A DNA stretch of 64,000 nt from Salvator merianae. Lineage: Eukaryota > Chordata > Lepidosauria > Squamata > Teiidae. Of the stretch, positions 46,877-58,952 are shown one piece after another. The translations under genes and the position numbers were made by a program. The stretch covers positions 36,754,876 to 36,818,875 of the forward strand of contig QVOM02000073.1 in the NCBI GenBank assembly GCA_003586115.2. The letters are read 5' to 3'. The notes beneath the pieces are model-generated. The model ran no database searches and was not told where the DNA came from. It saw nothing but the letters and a program-made list of their open reading frames with translations. Within the stretch, counting starts at the first letter, position 1. Every line of letters starts with the position of its first letter.

Positions 46877-47899
46877 GGCTGCGTTCCGACACGGCATTTA
46901 ATCAGTTTACAGGCCGTCTTCAGTTCCCGCTGTCCCGACATGATCTTGCCGTTCCATAATTTTTATGGATTAAATTGGCGAAATCCGGATTACTTTGTCT
47001 TCGGATTTAATGAACTCTCAAGCCGTTCCAGATCGCTAGCGCGCTTTACTTTGTGCTGTGGGCACGGGAAAGCGATTATTTGAGAGGGACCGTACTGTTT
47101 TGGGGGGCGTGCAGAGGGAGGGATCCCCATTTTGTGCCATCCAATGACAGACTTTGTGGGTGGGCAGGAAGCACATTAGTTTCCTCTGCCTCCATTATCC
47201 CCCCTTCCCTCACTGCCAGGGGAAAAGAAATCATCCTCCTTCTTCGCTAAGCTGCGGTCCTGCCAGGAAGAAATTAAAGGCTTTCTCCACTTCCATCTGC
47301 TCTTTAAAGGAAAAAATAAACTGCGCCTGTTTGGAGTTTTGCCTGGTCAGCACACAGTTAAAAATAGTAGAGCCCCCCCACGTTCCCTCCCCACTTTTTC
47401 CCTTTGTTATGGACCTCTCCCGCTACTTTTAAATTGCGCAGTTGCGCTAAAGTGAATCAGCAGGATAGCAGAACTGCGCATTTCAAAAGCTTAGTTTTTT
47501 AAAGTTCATAGTTTTAAAGTGAACGTAGTTTTTAAGTTCTGCTTCGGTAGACAGAGGCTGCAGGGAGGAGCAAATGGCGAATGACTAGTAATGCTGCCAA
47601 GTTAATCCATGTTCTGAGGCAGCAGTGGGGACATGCAGAGAACGGAGCTTGACTTTCCCGCCCCTGTGACGTCAAGGTTTGAACGTTGGGACTGCAGCCA
47701 ATCGCTGACTGCATAGGGAGGAGAATTTGATGAGGGGTGGAGGCAGAAAGGGTACTGCCAAGCACGGGAAATATCAGTGTGGGAACGAGCAAGTACGAAT
47801 TGACTCCGTGTTAAATTGTAACTGTGGGAATGACCAGAAGACGAATTCACCGCGTGTACTCTTCTATACGGATTACATTGACGATGTCCAACCGCGGCC
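46877..47899 (+). mobile_element. Family M TIR element, short form (copy E), complete
   Basis: 1023 bp with TIRs GGCTGCGTTCCGACACGGC and, in reverse, GGCCGCGGTTGGACATCG. Exact GAA flanks at 46874-46876 and 47900-47902. CpGs such as CCGACACGG and CGCTAGCGCG, which have decayed in the other copies, are retained here, so this is probably the youngest copy. No transposase-like frame. Confidence 0.9.
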
Positions 47900-48369
47900 G
47901 AAGAGTTGGAAAGACTGTATCCCATGATAAGAATTTGTAGTGAGTTCTTTTTTCCTGATGATGGAGCTATCAATGGTTCCTTCTTTTGATGCTATGTAAA
48001 CACCCTTGAGGATTAGTGGCATTAAACCTCTAAAGACTATGAATGAGGAGAGCATCATCATACTAATGTCATGCTAATAGACCTCCCAGAAGCATCTGTT
48101 TAGTTGCCATGAGGGTATGCTAGATGAGCCACTGTTTTGATCTACCTTATGGGTTACAGTTGTTGGTCATTGGTCACTGTGGGTAAAGATAATGGGAGCT
48201 GTATTGAAAAAGGAGCTGTCCCAACATAGGTCGTTGTTGCAAATGATTATTGCATACCATTGGCAGTGAAAAACCCATTTAGTTTGCTGACAAAAATCTA
48301 ATGCCAACAGCAAGGGATTTCTTTAGCATGATGATTCACTACAGGTCACTACAAAAATGCACAGAAAGT
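47900..48369. other. No gene recognised
   Basis: AT-rich, no recognised repeat. Confidence 0.4.
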
Positions 48370-48864
48370 AGATTGGAACTGTGGAGGCAAAGCACAGGCA
48401 TGATCCCCCAGCCTTGAAGTTGCAGGCTGGGATGCTTCTCTGTGGCCCCAGAAAGTGGAGCATGGCAGTGACAATAATGGGATGCAGCCTGGATTGCAAG
48501 GGGGGGCACTTTAAAGTGATCTCCCACTGCAACGCTTCTGGGCATGGTTTCCACATGCAGGAGCAGGCCAGTGCAGCCAGTGCAAATGCATGGCCACACA
48601 GCACTCTACAGCTGCACTTGTGCAATCATGCAATCATACTTGCACATACCTGCATGATCCATGGCACTGCTGGTTGCCATGGCAGTGGCTGGATGCTTCC
48701 TGGCTGCTGTCATGGGTGAACATTAGGAGCAGGATACCAGCATTCATTGCGTGCATTCATTCACTGTCTAGGGCCCCACAGTGCAGATAGTGTCCACGCT
48801 GCATGGTCTATTCCATGTTAAAACAGGATAGTTATCCTGTTCTAACATGGCAACAAAAACATCC
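48370..48864 (-). mobile_element. Family H element (H4), left edge uncertain
   Basis: The right part parallels H1: CAGTGCAGATAGTGTCC, then the conserved box GGTCTATTCC (reverse GGAATAGACC). Next is an 18-bp stem with one mismatch across 48813-48850, then the terminus ATCC at 48864. A CCATGGCACTGC/GCAGTGCCATGG-like hairpin (48659-48685) lies inside. The left terminus could not be found, so the start is approximate. Confidence 0.6.
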
Positions 48865-50600
48865 AGATTGACTACTATCTGACCATGAATAATGCCCCAA
48901 GGCAAATCTTCAAATAAGATAAACCAAATGAATGGCTAAATATTAAATAGCATGGGAGAAGATTAAAAATCTATGGAACCCAAAGCATAATCCAAGGAGT
49001 TCCGTGTCCCCTTGATACCACTCACTGGAATCTCTTATTTGAGTTCTTAAAAACCTGCTATGGTACATCTGCTATGCATCTTGAGGATAAAATTGCTCAC
49101 CTTCATTACCAATCTGGATGCTGCTTTTGATACAGGGCCAAATGAGGCATTCTGCAAAGTGCCCACTCAAGTTTTATGAGAGCACTTGAGGCTTTGACAA
49201 CGTTGATAAGTCATAAGAAAACCTGGGAAGCCCTCTTGGATCAGACCACAGCCCTCCTAGTCCACCATTCCATTTCACACAGTGGGTCACTATTTGCTTC
49301 TGGACAGAAGGTGACAGAGAAATCCTCACCTGCTCTTGCCTCTGACACCCTGCCTAGGAAATGCCTAGGAATTCATTCTAAAAGCCACTGATACATCTGT
49401 CCTCCATAAGTTTGTCCAGCCCCTTCTTAAAGCTATCCAGGCTAGTGACCATTACTACCCCCTTTGGTAATGAATTATAGACCAGTGGCCTGCTGGGTAA
49501 AAAAAAATACTTCCCCTTGATAGTCCTAACTTTCCTGCCCATGAACTTCAAAGAGTGATCCCTGGTTCTAGTGTTGTGCTGTAGATAAAATATTTTTCTC
49601 TATCTACTTTTTCCACACCATGCATGATTTCATAAACTTCAATCAGGTCCACTTTTAAGCACTGTCTTTCAAGGCTAAATAGGCCTAAATGTTACAGCCT
49701 GGTCTCATATGGGAGATGCTGATCATATCATTTGCCCTTTTCTGCCCTTTTTCCAGTTCTATAATATCCTTTCTGAGGTGTGGTGACCAGAATTGTACAC
49801 GATATTCAAAATGTGATCTCACCATAGATTTATAAAGGGGCACAATGACGCTTGAAGATTTGTTTCAATTTGTTTCCTAATTACCCCTAGCATTGAATTC
49901 GCTTTTTTCATGGCTGCTGCATACTGGGGCTATGCTTTCATTGAGCTATCCACCAGAACCTCAAGATCTCTTTCCTGGTCTGTCACAGAAGCTCAGCTTC
50001 CATCAGTAATTGGAGTTCTTTGCCCCAATGTACTTTATTTTGCACTTACTAAAATTGAAGCTAATTTGCCGCTTCGTTGCCCACTCACCCAATGTCAAAA
50101 GGTCCTTCTGGAGCTCTTCACAATCTCTTTCAGTTTTCATTACCCTGAATAATCTGGGGCCATCAGCAAATTTTGACTGTTTCCCACGGTGCAGGCTATC
50201 CCATGCCGTGCTGCTCCATGCTAGGTTGTCTGACCCATGGTGGGCTGGACTAACCCTAGTGCTGGTTAAGGGCCATCCACATTTCAAACGGGCCATCTGG
50301 GCCAGTCCTACCTACAGGCTTTGAAGGGCAGGCCCAGCTTCAAAGGCTGGACCCATCCCTCAGAGAGCAGGAATGAAAGTCTCTGGCCTTTGGCATTTCC
50401 AGATGGACCTTTTTTGGTGGCGGACTTCTGGTGCCAATTCTGGTAACACTTCCTTATACACTGCTAAAAAATCCCCTCCCTGTTGTATTCTAGACTATGG
50501 GAATGTACTTTCTGCATGTTCTACATAGTCTGGGTTAGTCAAAGTAGACTACTTGTGGACTACTTTGATGCTGTAGCCCAGTGTGGACAAAATATACTAT

Positions 50601-51199
50601 GGGCCTTTTCTCACTGAGCTCCGTAGTCCGTTCCCAGTAGTTGGCTTTGGACCAGAGGGGTTGGAGAACACTGGCTGCCCTTCGCACTCCCAGCCAGAGG
50701 AACGGACCCAAAGCCGGTCAGCAGAGGGAACAGTGCAAATGGCATCCGCTAATTTGGTACCACACTCCGTACCATCGAGCTCCACTTCGTACCATCGAGC
50801 TCCGCTTCATACCCAGAGGGCTCGTTACGGAGCCGGCTTTGTAACGGCAGCTAGGCTGCCATGCCCAAAGGGCTATCCCGGGTGTGAAAACTTCGCACCC
50901 GGGTGTGAAAACTTCGCACCCGGGTGTGAAGCTTCGGACCACGCATGCGCAGCCGTGCCAGCCACACCCGGCCGCCATTGCAAATGCCGACGGGAGTGCG
51001 AAAGCACCGTGCCCGATCTTCGCTCCATCGCGCAGGTCGGAATGAAGACAAGCTTTTACTTGTCTTGCCTTACCCAGGATCAGGTACGAATCGGGTACGA
51101 AGTGGTTCGGATCGGGTGAGGCGTGCGCCCGCAGCAGTGCGAAAGCTCCGTTCCAGCGAACGGACAAGAACGTTCCACCTCTGTAGTGTGAATAGGCCC
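50601..51199. mobile_element. Family K CpG-rich TIR element (K2)
   Basis: 599 bp from GGGCCTTTTCTCACTGAG to GTGTGAATAGGCCC. Its right ~200 bp match K1 at high identity, including GCGAAAGCACC, CCCGATCTTCGCTC, the ACTTGTCTTGCCTTACCCAG segment and CGCAGCAGTGCGAA. The left two thirds are different and carry local tandem repeats. The 24-bp palindrome of K1 is imperfect here (51045-51066). Flanks TAT and ATT are not identical. Very rich in CpG. The 178- and 149-codon frames on opposite strands show no domain. Confidence 0.75.
50877..50938. repeat. 21-bp tandem repeat, three copies, each a hairpin
   Basis: Units start at 50877, 50898 and 50919 (CCCGGGTGTGAAAACTTCGC type). Each CCCGGGTGTGAA can pair with the following TTCGCACCCGGG with one wobble, so overlapping alternative hairpins are possible. 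A two-copy ~21-bp repeat containing ACCATCGAGCTCC lies just upstream (about 50770-50810). Confidence 0.9.
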
Positions 51200-51500
51200 A
51201 TTGACAGGGTTGGGCCTGCTTTGGGCTGCACTAGTCTGCATATCCCTTTATGGCCTGGGATAACAGTCCATGTGGCAAGGCCATTTGCTGTCTCACTGCT
51301 TACCCCCACTTCTAGATTGTTTATGAATAAATTAAAAACCACCGGTCCCAATACTGAATTTTGGGGAACACCACTTTTTACTTCTCTCCATTTTCAAAAT
51401 TGCCCATTTATTACTACTCTGTGTTTCCTGACCTTCAGCTAGTTATCAATACAGGGCAGAACTTTCCCTCTTATTCCATTACCTTGACTGCCCATCCTGC

Positions 51501-52085
51501 AACATGCCTTTGTTCATCTTGGCTTACTTGAAATGATGGGAGCAAGGCAGCTGACTAGATCAACCAAACACTGTATGCTTCTTTGAAAGGGAGAGTGGTG
51601 GCAATGTCCTTGGAAGAGGCAGAAGGCCATTCAATCCTCAGATCACCGTCTCTAGGCTAAGAAAAATACTTCACTTACTGCCCAGTCACAAGTACCCCTC
51701 TTTTGGGCAAAGCAGGAAAGAGGATAGTGGCTGTGCAGCTTCAGGCATCTTGAAAGAAAGTGATTTGCTCAGCCATTTCAAATTGACATCAGGGCAAGTT
51801 TTGGAACAGAATTGGGGTTTTTTTTTTCTCACTTTAACAAAATACTAGGAACAGGAAATAAGATGAACCTTGAAAGAATCAGTCCCCATACTTAAGGAAA
51901 TGTTTATTCAACCAACACACAATTAAACTATGAAATTTACTACTGTGAGGCTATTGCCTTGGCCACCAACTCAGATTTTTTTTCAAAAAAATAAAATAAA
52001 AAGCTTGGATAACTTCATGGATAGTTGAGGTTATCAGTGGCGACTAGCCTGACAGTAGTTTGACTTCTTCTCCTACGGAAGGCAG
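51501..52085. other. No gene recognised
   Basis: AT-rich with T and A runs near 51815 and 51975. Confidence 0.4.
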
Positions 52086-52250
52086 TGTGTCTCTAAAGAC
52101 CAGCTGCTGGGAGACTATGAGAAGAGCATGTTAGTGTGCACGTGACTTGTCCAGGGGCTCCCATATGCTATTGGTTAGGAACTGTGAGCAAAGGCTGCTG
52201 AACTTTGTTGGCCGCTGGTCTGACCCAGTAGGTCATTTCTTATGTCCTTC
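52086..52250 (+). mobile_element. CR1-type LINE 3' end
   Basis: ACCAGCTGCTGGGAG, GCTGCTGAACTTTG, CGCTGGTCTGACCCAGTAGG and a terminal TTTCTTATGTCC are the usual text of a sauropsid CR1-clade 3' end. It is related to the ends at 36.4 kb and 45.8 kb. Confidence 0.7.
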
Positions 52251-52649
52251 TGTTTTTGGTTACAATGATGGATTACTTCCTGTGGGAGAAAGGCAAAGGG
52301 AGGGGTATGTTTCTATTGATCCTGCTTTCTGGTCTTCCAGTGGCTTTTGATATCACTAACCATGGTGTCCGGAATGGTCCTTTTTTCATATCACCTTGGG
52401 CTGTTTGCAATGGGCAAGTCCGACCAGGTCCTACAACAGATAACATTCTTCCCTCTCTCCCCACCCCAATGTTTAAAGTGGAATTGAATGCTAGTTGAAG
52501 AGGGAGGAAATAATGCAAGTATTGTAGTAAAGCATGTAGCAGCTTTAGAACCATAGGACAAATAATAGGGCAAATCATAGAGACCTATATATTATATATC
52601 TGAAGCTGAACAGCAGTAGCAGCAACATCATATAAGGAGGTATAACTTA

Positions 52650-52787
52650 GGCTGCATTCAGACGTCACTTATTTATTTTGCTATATTTGGATATTCTGGA
52701 ATAAAGCAGGGATATTTCAGAACATCCATGCTTTATTCTGGAATATCCAAATATAGTTGAATAAATAAGTGATGTCTGGATGCAGCT
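52650..52787. mobile_element. 138-bp near-perfect palindromic MITE
   Basis: Arms begin GGCTGCATTCAGACGTCAC and, in reverse, AGCTGCATCCAGACATCAC. They stay complementary through ATTCTGGAATAAAGC to a central loop near 52712-52724, so the element is almost entirely stem. Flanks TTA and TCA differ by one base. The terminus matches the GG-NTGC-TTC-GAC pattern of the other TIR families. Confidence 0.8.
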
Positions 52788-53420
52788 TCAGTTTGAAAGT
52801 GTGAGCATTGGTTTCAAATTTGTCATGACAGTATTCCCTTGCACAATATAGTAGTTTTATTCTTGAAAACGACCACGTTATGCAAGAATTGAACATAGCA
52901 GGACAAAAGCATTTCCCCTATGTAGTGTCCTTTCATAGCTGACAATTATTTGTACAACACAGCTATAACCTGCACCACTGTTATACAAGGGATGACATGT
53001 TTTGCTGACCATGAGAAAGCAAAGCAAAACTGCAATACACAAAAATCACTTTCTACAGGGAACTAGTGTGTATTTCACACACTACCCAGGTTCTTTGTTG
53101 CAGTTTATGGCTGGCCTCCATCCACAGGAATTGTATTAAAACTTGTCCTTCCAAGCAGGACTTGTATATCCTGCATAGTTCACTGATTTGGATCTTTAGT
53201 TCTCGCAGTCCAAAATTACCTACTAATCTCATGTATAACTATGGTTTGCACTTAGCAAACCACCCTTTTAATCTGTTTTTCTTAACTTGTGTGTAGTTCT
53301 AGCCTATAACCAGTTTAGCTACAATCTTTGGCTGCATTTCCACATAGCATTCTAGATGTCTTGCGTGGGCATTAAAATATGTCCATCATCACAACACCCC
53401 ACAGCTAAGGGCACAACAAG

Positions 53421-53516
53421 AAGGGACTTCAATCCCCCTCTCAGGTTACATGGAGGGACTTCAATTCCCTTCCAAGTCACATGGAGGGACTTCAATTCTC
53501 CTCCAAGTTACAAAAA
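53421..53516. repeat. 31-32-bp minisatellite, three copies
   Basis: Imperfect units containing GGGACTTCAATTC begin near 53423, 53455 and 53486. Confidence 0.85.
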
Positions 53517-54554
53517 CTTCAGTGTACAAAAAGCAGCTCTGAAGCTGCTTCTGGCTCCTTGAGCCAGGTCCTCATCCCAGTGAAATGGGTCACATTTCTT
53601 TGCAGCCTTCTGCACCTGCAATGGAGGGTGAGGAGGCCCTCCAAGCACAGGCAGGAAGACTTCAAAATGCCATCCTCAGGGATAGCGGTGGATCTGTGAA
53701 ACTCTTTTCTGAAGCTGCCTGAAGTTTGCAGAGACCTGACAGCAGCCTGATCTGGCATTGAAGCCAGCACCATAGAGACCCCCCCTTATCTTCAATTAGC
53801 TGCAAGTAAGGAGCACAAAGTACAGTCAGATTTAATTTTGAGTAGACAGGGTTAGGATTTGACTACTAAGCATTATTTGTTTCCTACTGATATATAAATA
53901 GATGAATTAGCTATGTGCGTAGTCATCTTCAATGGAAATCAACAAACTATTAGTACAAGTGTTTTACAGAGGCAGTTTGAAGATAGGTAAAATCATGATT
54001 AGTACCTATCTTCAGTGTCTAAAATGAGTTTCCATGAGCCATTGAATTACCTGGGTTTCTTTCAACTTCATAAGAGACACTTCTGATAATCCTAATATTT
54101 GAGTCAAATGATTACTCAGTAAAGTACACCAAATAGAAAAGTAATAATAAGGTTTCAAAGATCAGTTAATTAAATACCTTTCTCCCTCCATTTTCTTGCT
54201 AATTTGTTGTTTTCTTTGCAATTACAAGCACTGTAACTTCTTCTATCAAGATGGGACAGTTCAGATATTTCCAACATTGCAAGAGTTCAAGGGCCAACAA
54301 GCACAGAAGTATGACATTTATTGAGACCTCTGCACTTTGGCAAACTGTTGTGCAGCCTCATTTGTTTTGCAATGGAAAATATAGACCTTGGATGTGTGGG
54401 AGAAATGGGAGAAAAGGAACACAATACAAGAAAGAAGCCAATGTACAAGAGAATATACAATATACTATTTTGAGCATTTCGGCTATTCTTGTCCTGAAGG
54501 CTGAGGGCTGTTCTTGAGAGTTGAAAAGAGTCTATCTCCTTTCCCTAGTTGACA

Positions 54555-54598
54555 GAATGAATGAATGAATGAATGAATGAATGAATGAATGAATGAAT
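54555..54598. repeat. (GAAT)n microsatellite
   Basis: Eleven perfect tetramers. Confidence 0.95.
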
Positions 54599-55015
54599 AT
54601 TTTGAATAGGGACCAGAAATATAAAATAAAAACATGTTGGTATTTTAATAGGTTATAAAGTATGATGAAACATAAAGTACATGAGCATTAATCTATTCTT
54701 TGGCCAATTGTTTTCTGGTAGACATTCATCCAAACAAAACATTTGCTACCTTGAAGGAGATACAAGTAAGAGAAAATTGATATGAAAGTAATTGATCTAC
54801 CTGGGAGATTTTCCTAGACAGAGCTAATTAGAGAATGTCAGGTGCCCTGTAAAAGAGACAGTGAAGTAAAACATGTGCCACTGATTCAACAGTTCCAAAA
54901 TGACAAGGATGTAACCAGTGCAGGTAGACAACACCAGTGGATCTGCCTTGCATAACTGCAGATGGAAAGGCATTAAAGTGGGTCAACGATGCCTTGGGCT
55001 GCATCCACTCAGAGT

Positions 55016-55170
55016 AAAAAAGGGGGGGGCTCAAAAGCAGCATAGAGGTAGTAACATCCACACACTATTATTCCTCTTCTGCCTCTAATCCGCTTTCAAA
55101 GTGCATTCTCTGGCTTTTAATATGGATTAGAGGTAGGCTGGGAGTACTAGTGCCACATGCTACCACTCTA
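55016..55170 (-). repeat. Dispersed repeat Q (copy 2)
   Basis: The reverse strand matches 24768-24868: GGATTAGAGGCAG, TAGTGTGTGGATG, CCTCTATGCTGCTTTTGAGCC. The unit also contains a second GGATTAGAGG segment and a TGCCACTAGTACTCCC stretch. Confidence 0.5.
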
Positions 55171-56353
55171 AGTAGGGATGTGCATGAAGATTTTTTTCCA
55201 TGTTTGCTTTGCAGCAAATCGAACATCAGCATACTTCATGTTCGTACAAATTGACACCTGCAAATTATGGTGTTTTCAAAGTTTGATTCAAAGCTTTGAC
55301 AAAATGTTCATGGAAGACAGCTGGGGGTGGGAGACAGTTGGACCACAATTCAACCAATAGAATTGCAAGATAGTCCAAAGGGGCACAGTTGGTGTCCCAT
55401 TAGCATTACAGCCTCCAATTTCAAAATGGAGCTCTGGGAGCGCTCTGGGGACCACTGTGACAAATCCTGGGCCAGTTGAATGCTCTGCCTATGCTTTGGA
55501 TTTGGAGTGGAGAAACCCCCAAAATTCCATGAGAGAAGCAGAGAACCCTCCTGCTGCTTGGCCATGGCCAATTGTGTGGCTGGAAAGAAACTCTTGACTG
55601 AGATAAGTGTCCCTATCTGCCTACTGTGTTCCACAGCATCCCCAAAGTTAGCATAAACACAAGAAGAAATCACTCAAATGACATGTCCCTAAAGGAAAGC
55701 CTTTTCTAAACAATTTATTCCTGCTTTCCTACCTTCTTAGCTGAACTACTGCTTGCTTTGCTTTGCTTATCATATTCTTAGACAAGGTCCAAGGAAAATG
55801 TACTAGAGGCATGGGTGATATCACAGATGCAGAAGAAGATGCTGGGTTTCCCCATCTCAGGTTAAGTATCAACAACAGAGACTTGTTGTTTCATGAACTA
55901 GCTACTCTGGGAGTAGCTGGCTTACTTTAGCATTAGAACAGTAAGTGAAAGGAAGATCTGTGGGACAAGAGTGGCAATGGCTGTCTGATGGGTTGGAGAG
56001 TGGAGAGTGGAGAATGGAGAGAGATGCTGCTGCACCAGCAGCATCACCTGTAAGTTTGTCCACTTTGGCCAAGATCTCAGACCAGTATGGGTCCTTGGGT
56101 GCCAACCCCAGAAGGGTGCTGACCCAGGGCACTGAAGTACTCCATGTCACCAACAACCTGCCATCATGATGTGTGTGTGCCTGTCTGTCTGTCTGTCTGT
56201 GTGTGTGTGAGAGAGAGAGAGAGTGCCTGTGGGTAGGATTTCTTTTCTTCCTCTCACTCCTTCCTTCCTTTTCCCTTTCTTCCTTTCCTTCTTTTGATTT
56301 TTTAAGATCATATTTTTCCCTTTATTCAAACTTTTAATGTTTTTGTTGTCCTA
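55171..56353. other. No gene recognised
   Basis: Mixed DNA. The 107-codon minus-strand frame (55350-55673) has no recognisable domain. A compound microsatellite lies at 56170-56224. Confidence 0.4.
56170..56224. repeat. Compound microsatellite (GT)n(CTGT)n(GT)n(GA)n
   Basis: Adjacent dinucleotide and tetranucleotide runs. Confidence 0.9.
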
Positions 56354-56758
56354 GACCCTTTCTGATCTCTCATTCTGTCCTGCCCCCTGCTAGGCTGCTC
56401 TGTCCTCATTGGACAGAGAGTAGCCCAGTCCAGGCAGCCAAAATGATCACCTACACCAGGATTATGGTAGACAAACAGGTTTACCTGCAGCCCAAGGGCC
56501 CTTAGAATGTCACATGGAGGCATGCAGAAAGGTGTATGACTCGTTCCAGTTTAACAGGGAGACATATATTGGTGTGCCACTGAAATGTTGTCACTGAAAT
56601 GGGGTCCCCCTGGGCTCTGACATTTGTGTGACTTTCAGAGCAGCATGGAGTCTGTTCTGGAACAGACCATCCAAGTGCAAATGACCTTTTTCTGGGACTG
56701 CTGGACCGCTTCTAGCAGGAGCAGTCCAGCACAAGTAAGGGCAGAAATGGCATGGGCC
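56354..56758. mobile_element. Candidate TIR element with P-like ends
   Basis: Left GACCCTTTCTGATC; the right end in reverse is GGCCCATGCCATTTCTGCCC. It holds an inverted pair GGGACTGCT and AGCAGGAGCAGTCC near 56692-56730, similar to text in the 44695-45123 element. Flanks do not form an exact duplication. Confidence 0.4.
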
Positions 56759-57472
56759 TCTAGTGTTCTCCTGACCACCAATTTTCCACAGGTTGCAATT
56801 ATTTTCATAACATACCGTAGTTTTTCCTACAGAGTGATTTTTAAGAACCAAACCACAGTGTTACACAAGGGACCAGTGTGAACATGCACGTTTTTCTAAA
56901 ATATATCTTTGTCTCAGTCACAAGAAATTCTATATATTGCTATGGCATTCTGAAATGAGAAATTAGAAAACTGACCACTTATGATAGGTTTACCAGATAG
57001 GACTTACCAGATATGTCTAGGTTTCCTGGATGGAGAATGCATAGCTTTTAAAAGACTATCCACCTTTTCTATAATTGGCAGGTTCACCTGAGCCCCAGTT
57101 TGCAAGAGGAGGGGATAAACAGCAGTTAGAGGAGCATGCCTCACCCTGCAGTAAACTGGGAGCAAGAGCACTACAGATTACTCACTACCCATTGCTTCTC
57201 CTGCCTTCACTGCAGTATGTTCCATATAATAGGATATAGATAAGGATGGTAAGAAGATTTCTCAGACCTACTTTTTATGGTGATTACCCAGTTCCCAAGG
57301 TGTTGATTTTTCTTGTAGATCAGAATTAAAAAGTATGGATTAAGCAATATCAAACTCATCAATATTGCCATGAGCACTAATGACGCTGCTGATGGACAGT
57401 ATGGAAGAAATGTGAATTAAATGAGTGCTATTATGAGGGAAGAAGGTGTCAGGACCTTTATGAGGCTGGCTT

Positions 57473-57517
<45 letters not shown>

Positions 57518-58952
57518 GCACACACACTCCTCATCAATATATGAACTTTTTGGATACTCAACTGAATTAAAAAAAAAAAAAGAATAATAAAGAGCTAACC
57601 TCCTGTGATGAATTTGCTATAATCTTCTCAGTGAAATGGTTCCTATTTTGAGCTGTAGCTCAAAAAGCAATAGGCCACTGAGGCTTAAAATCATGGGAGA
57701 GATATTCCACAAACCAAACTATTCCACATTCTGAAAAGGTAGTAAATAAAAGCCGAGTGCCTAATAGAGATGTATTTGCTCTTCAAGTACGGTTGTGTTT
57801 TTACCAGTTGCTAGGAACACAATATCCAGATGTAAACTGTTTATCGATCTGGCTGAAGACCTTCAACTTTTTTCTGAAGAGCAAACCATTATCTAATCTG
57901 AAAATGAGACACATTATTTGTAGTACATATTTGAGTCTCAACAGCAGTGGCTCACACAAAAGAACCTACAGTGATGAAGCTCTAATTGGACCTCTGCCTT
58001 CCCCTCCAATTTCTGCCTAATCAAAGTGCACTTCAGAAAATCCCTCCCAGTATCACTGCAAGTTCACTGCATACACTGTAACTTGCTTCCAGGCACCTTC
58101 CTCCTCCTCCTCCCCTTCCTCCTCCAACTCCACCTCACCCTCTGAAGAAACAAAAGGGAACTGAATAATGGCAAAGAAACCAACAGGAAGATGCAATTTT
58201 AGAATATATATAAACAAAATAATGCGGACTGATAGTTCAACAGAGTCAACATCACAGTGAACTGATGGAATTTAGGGCAAAGAAGAAACAGTCAAAGAAA
58301 CAGGAATAAAGAGAAAATGTGAATAAAATGCAAAATATTCCTTTTATAATTTGCAGTTACCAACAGAAATGGAAAATGAGAAATATTTTGTGCAATCCAA
58401 AGCATAATTCCTAGACTATTCTAGAAAGATAGATTTTTTAATCTGATTTTTAAAAAAGAAATCTGGCCTCTACACATTGCAGAAAGCGTGAAAGCTGAGA
58501 TTTCTGATCTTCAACTTAGCAGGCCTCTAGCATTCACAATCCAAACCAGCACACTTTTAATTCAATGGACGCAGCTACACCTAAGTTTTAAACCACCTTC
58601 TGTCAACTTTTAGAATGAAGAGAACATACTAGCAAAATGAAAAGCTATTTTCCTTCCACTGTATCTAAGCAACAGGTGGATTTTTTGAAAAGTGGATAAT
58701 ATCCAGTTAGAATGTGCTTTTTTTTACCCCTCATGTGGCTTAAAGTTTTGGATATAGAAGGAATGAAAACAAAGGACAAAAAAAGCTAATGATTATAGAA
58801 AAAGGAGGAAGGAGTGGCTCATTGCATTGCATTGCTATGGAGTACAGGGAGGAAATGTGCTTGCCTGCTTAGAATAAGATGAGGTAGAATATACGATGCA
58901 TGTGCTGAAAAGAGGTGGGGAAAAGGGGAGCTTAAGGCAGGCTAACAACTAT
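56759..58952. other. No gene recognised
   Basis: AT-rich; GA microsatellite at 57475-57516. The 87-codon frame 57757-58020 has no recognised domain. Confidence 0.4.
57475..57516. repeat. (GA)n microsatellite
   Basis: About 21 uninterrupted dinucleotides, followed by CGCACACACAC. Confidence 0.95.

Larger units (their letters stand above)
50181..51289. mobile_element. Composite insertion within the CR1
   Basis: Foreign DNA bounded by CR1 sequence, with outer ends near TTTCCCACGGTGCAGG and GGCAAGGCCATTTGCTG. The outer ~510 bp (50181-50600 plus 51200-51289) contain an imperfect inverted repeat of ~24 bases around GACTACTTGTGG (50520-50578). A family K element (50601-51199) is nested inside. The nature and exact ends of the outer element are not resolved. 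Confidence 0.6.
49165..51500 (-). pseudogene. CR1 LINE 3' portion, split by an insertion
   Basis: CR1 sequence runs from its 3' end near 49195 (reverse of AGGGCTTCCCAGGTTTTCTTATG-type text) to about 50180. It resumes at about 51290-51500. The minus strand encodes KFADGPRLFRVMKTERDCEELQ, WATKRQISFNFSKCK and YIGAKN on one side. On the other it encodes GPVVFNLFINNLE, the RT block that should directly precede the ADD-type motif (here FADG). Two pieces of one ORF2 are therefore separated by ~1.1 kb of foreign DNA. Confidence 0.85.
52788..55015. other. No gene recognised; two tandem repeats
   Basis: Mostly AT-rich. Contains the 53421-53516 minisatellite and the 54555-54598 tetramer repeat. Confidence 0.4.

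Noticed and set aside
50583..51119. 178-codon open frame with a repeated GCENFAP motif as a repeat protein
   Set aside because: The repeat is a 21-bp DNA tandem repeat in a CpG-rich MITE, and long frames exist on both strands there because the DNA lacks AT-rich stops.
57340..57561. SLSLSLSL peptide on the minus strand
   Set aside because: Translation of a (GA)n microsatellite.
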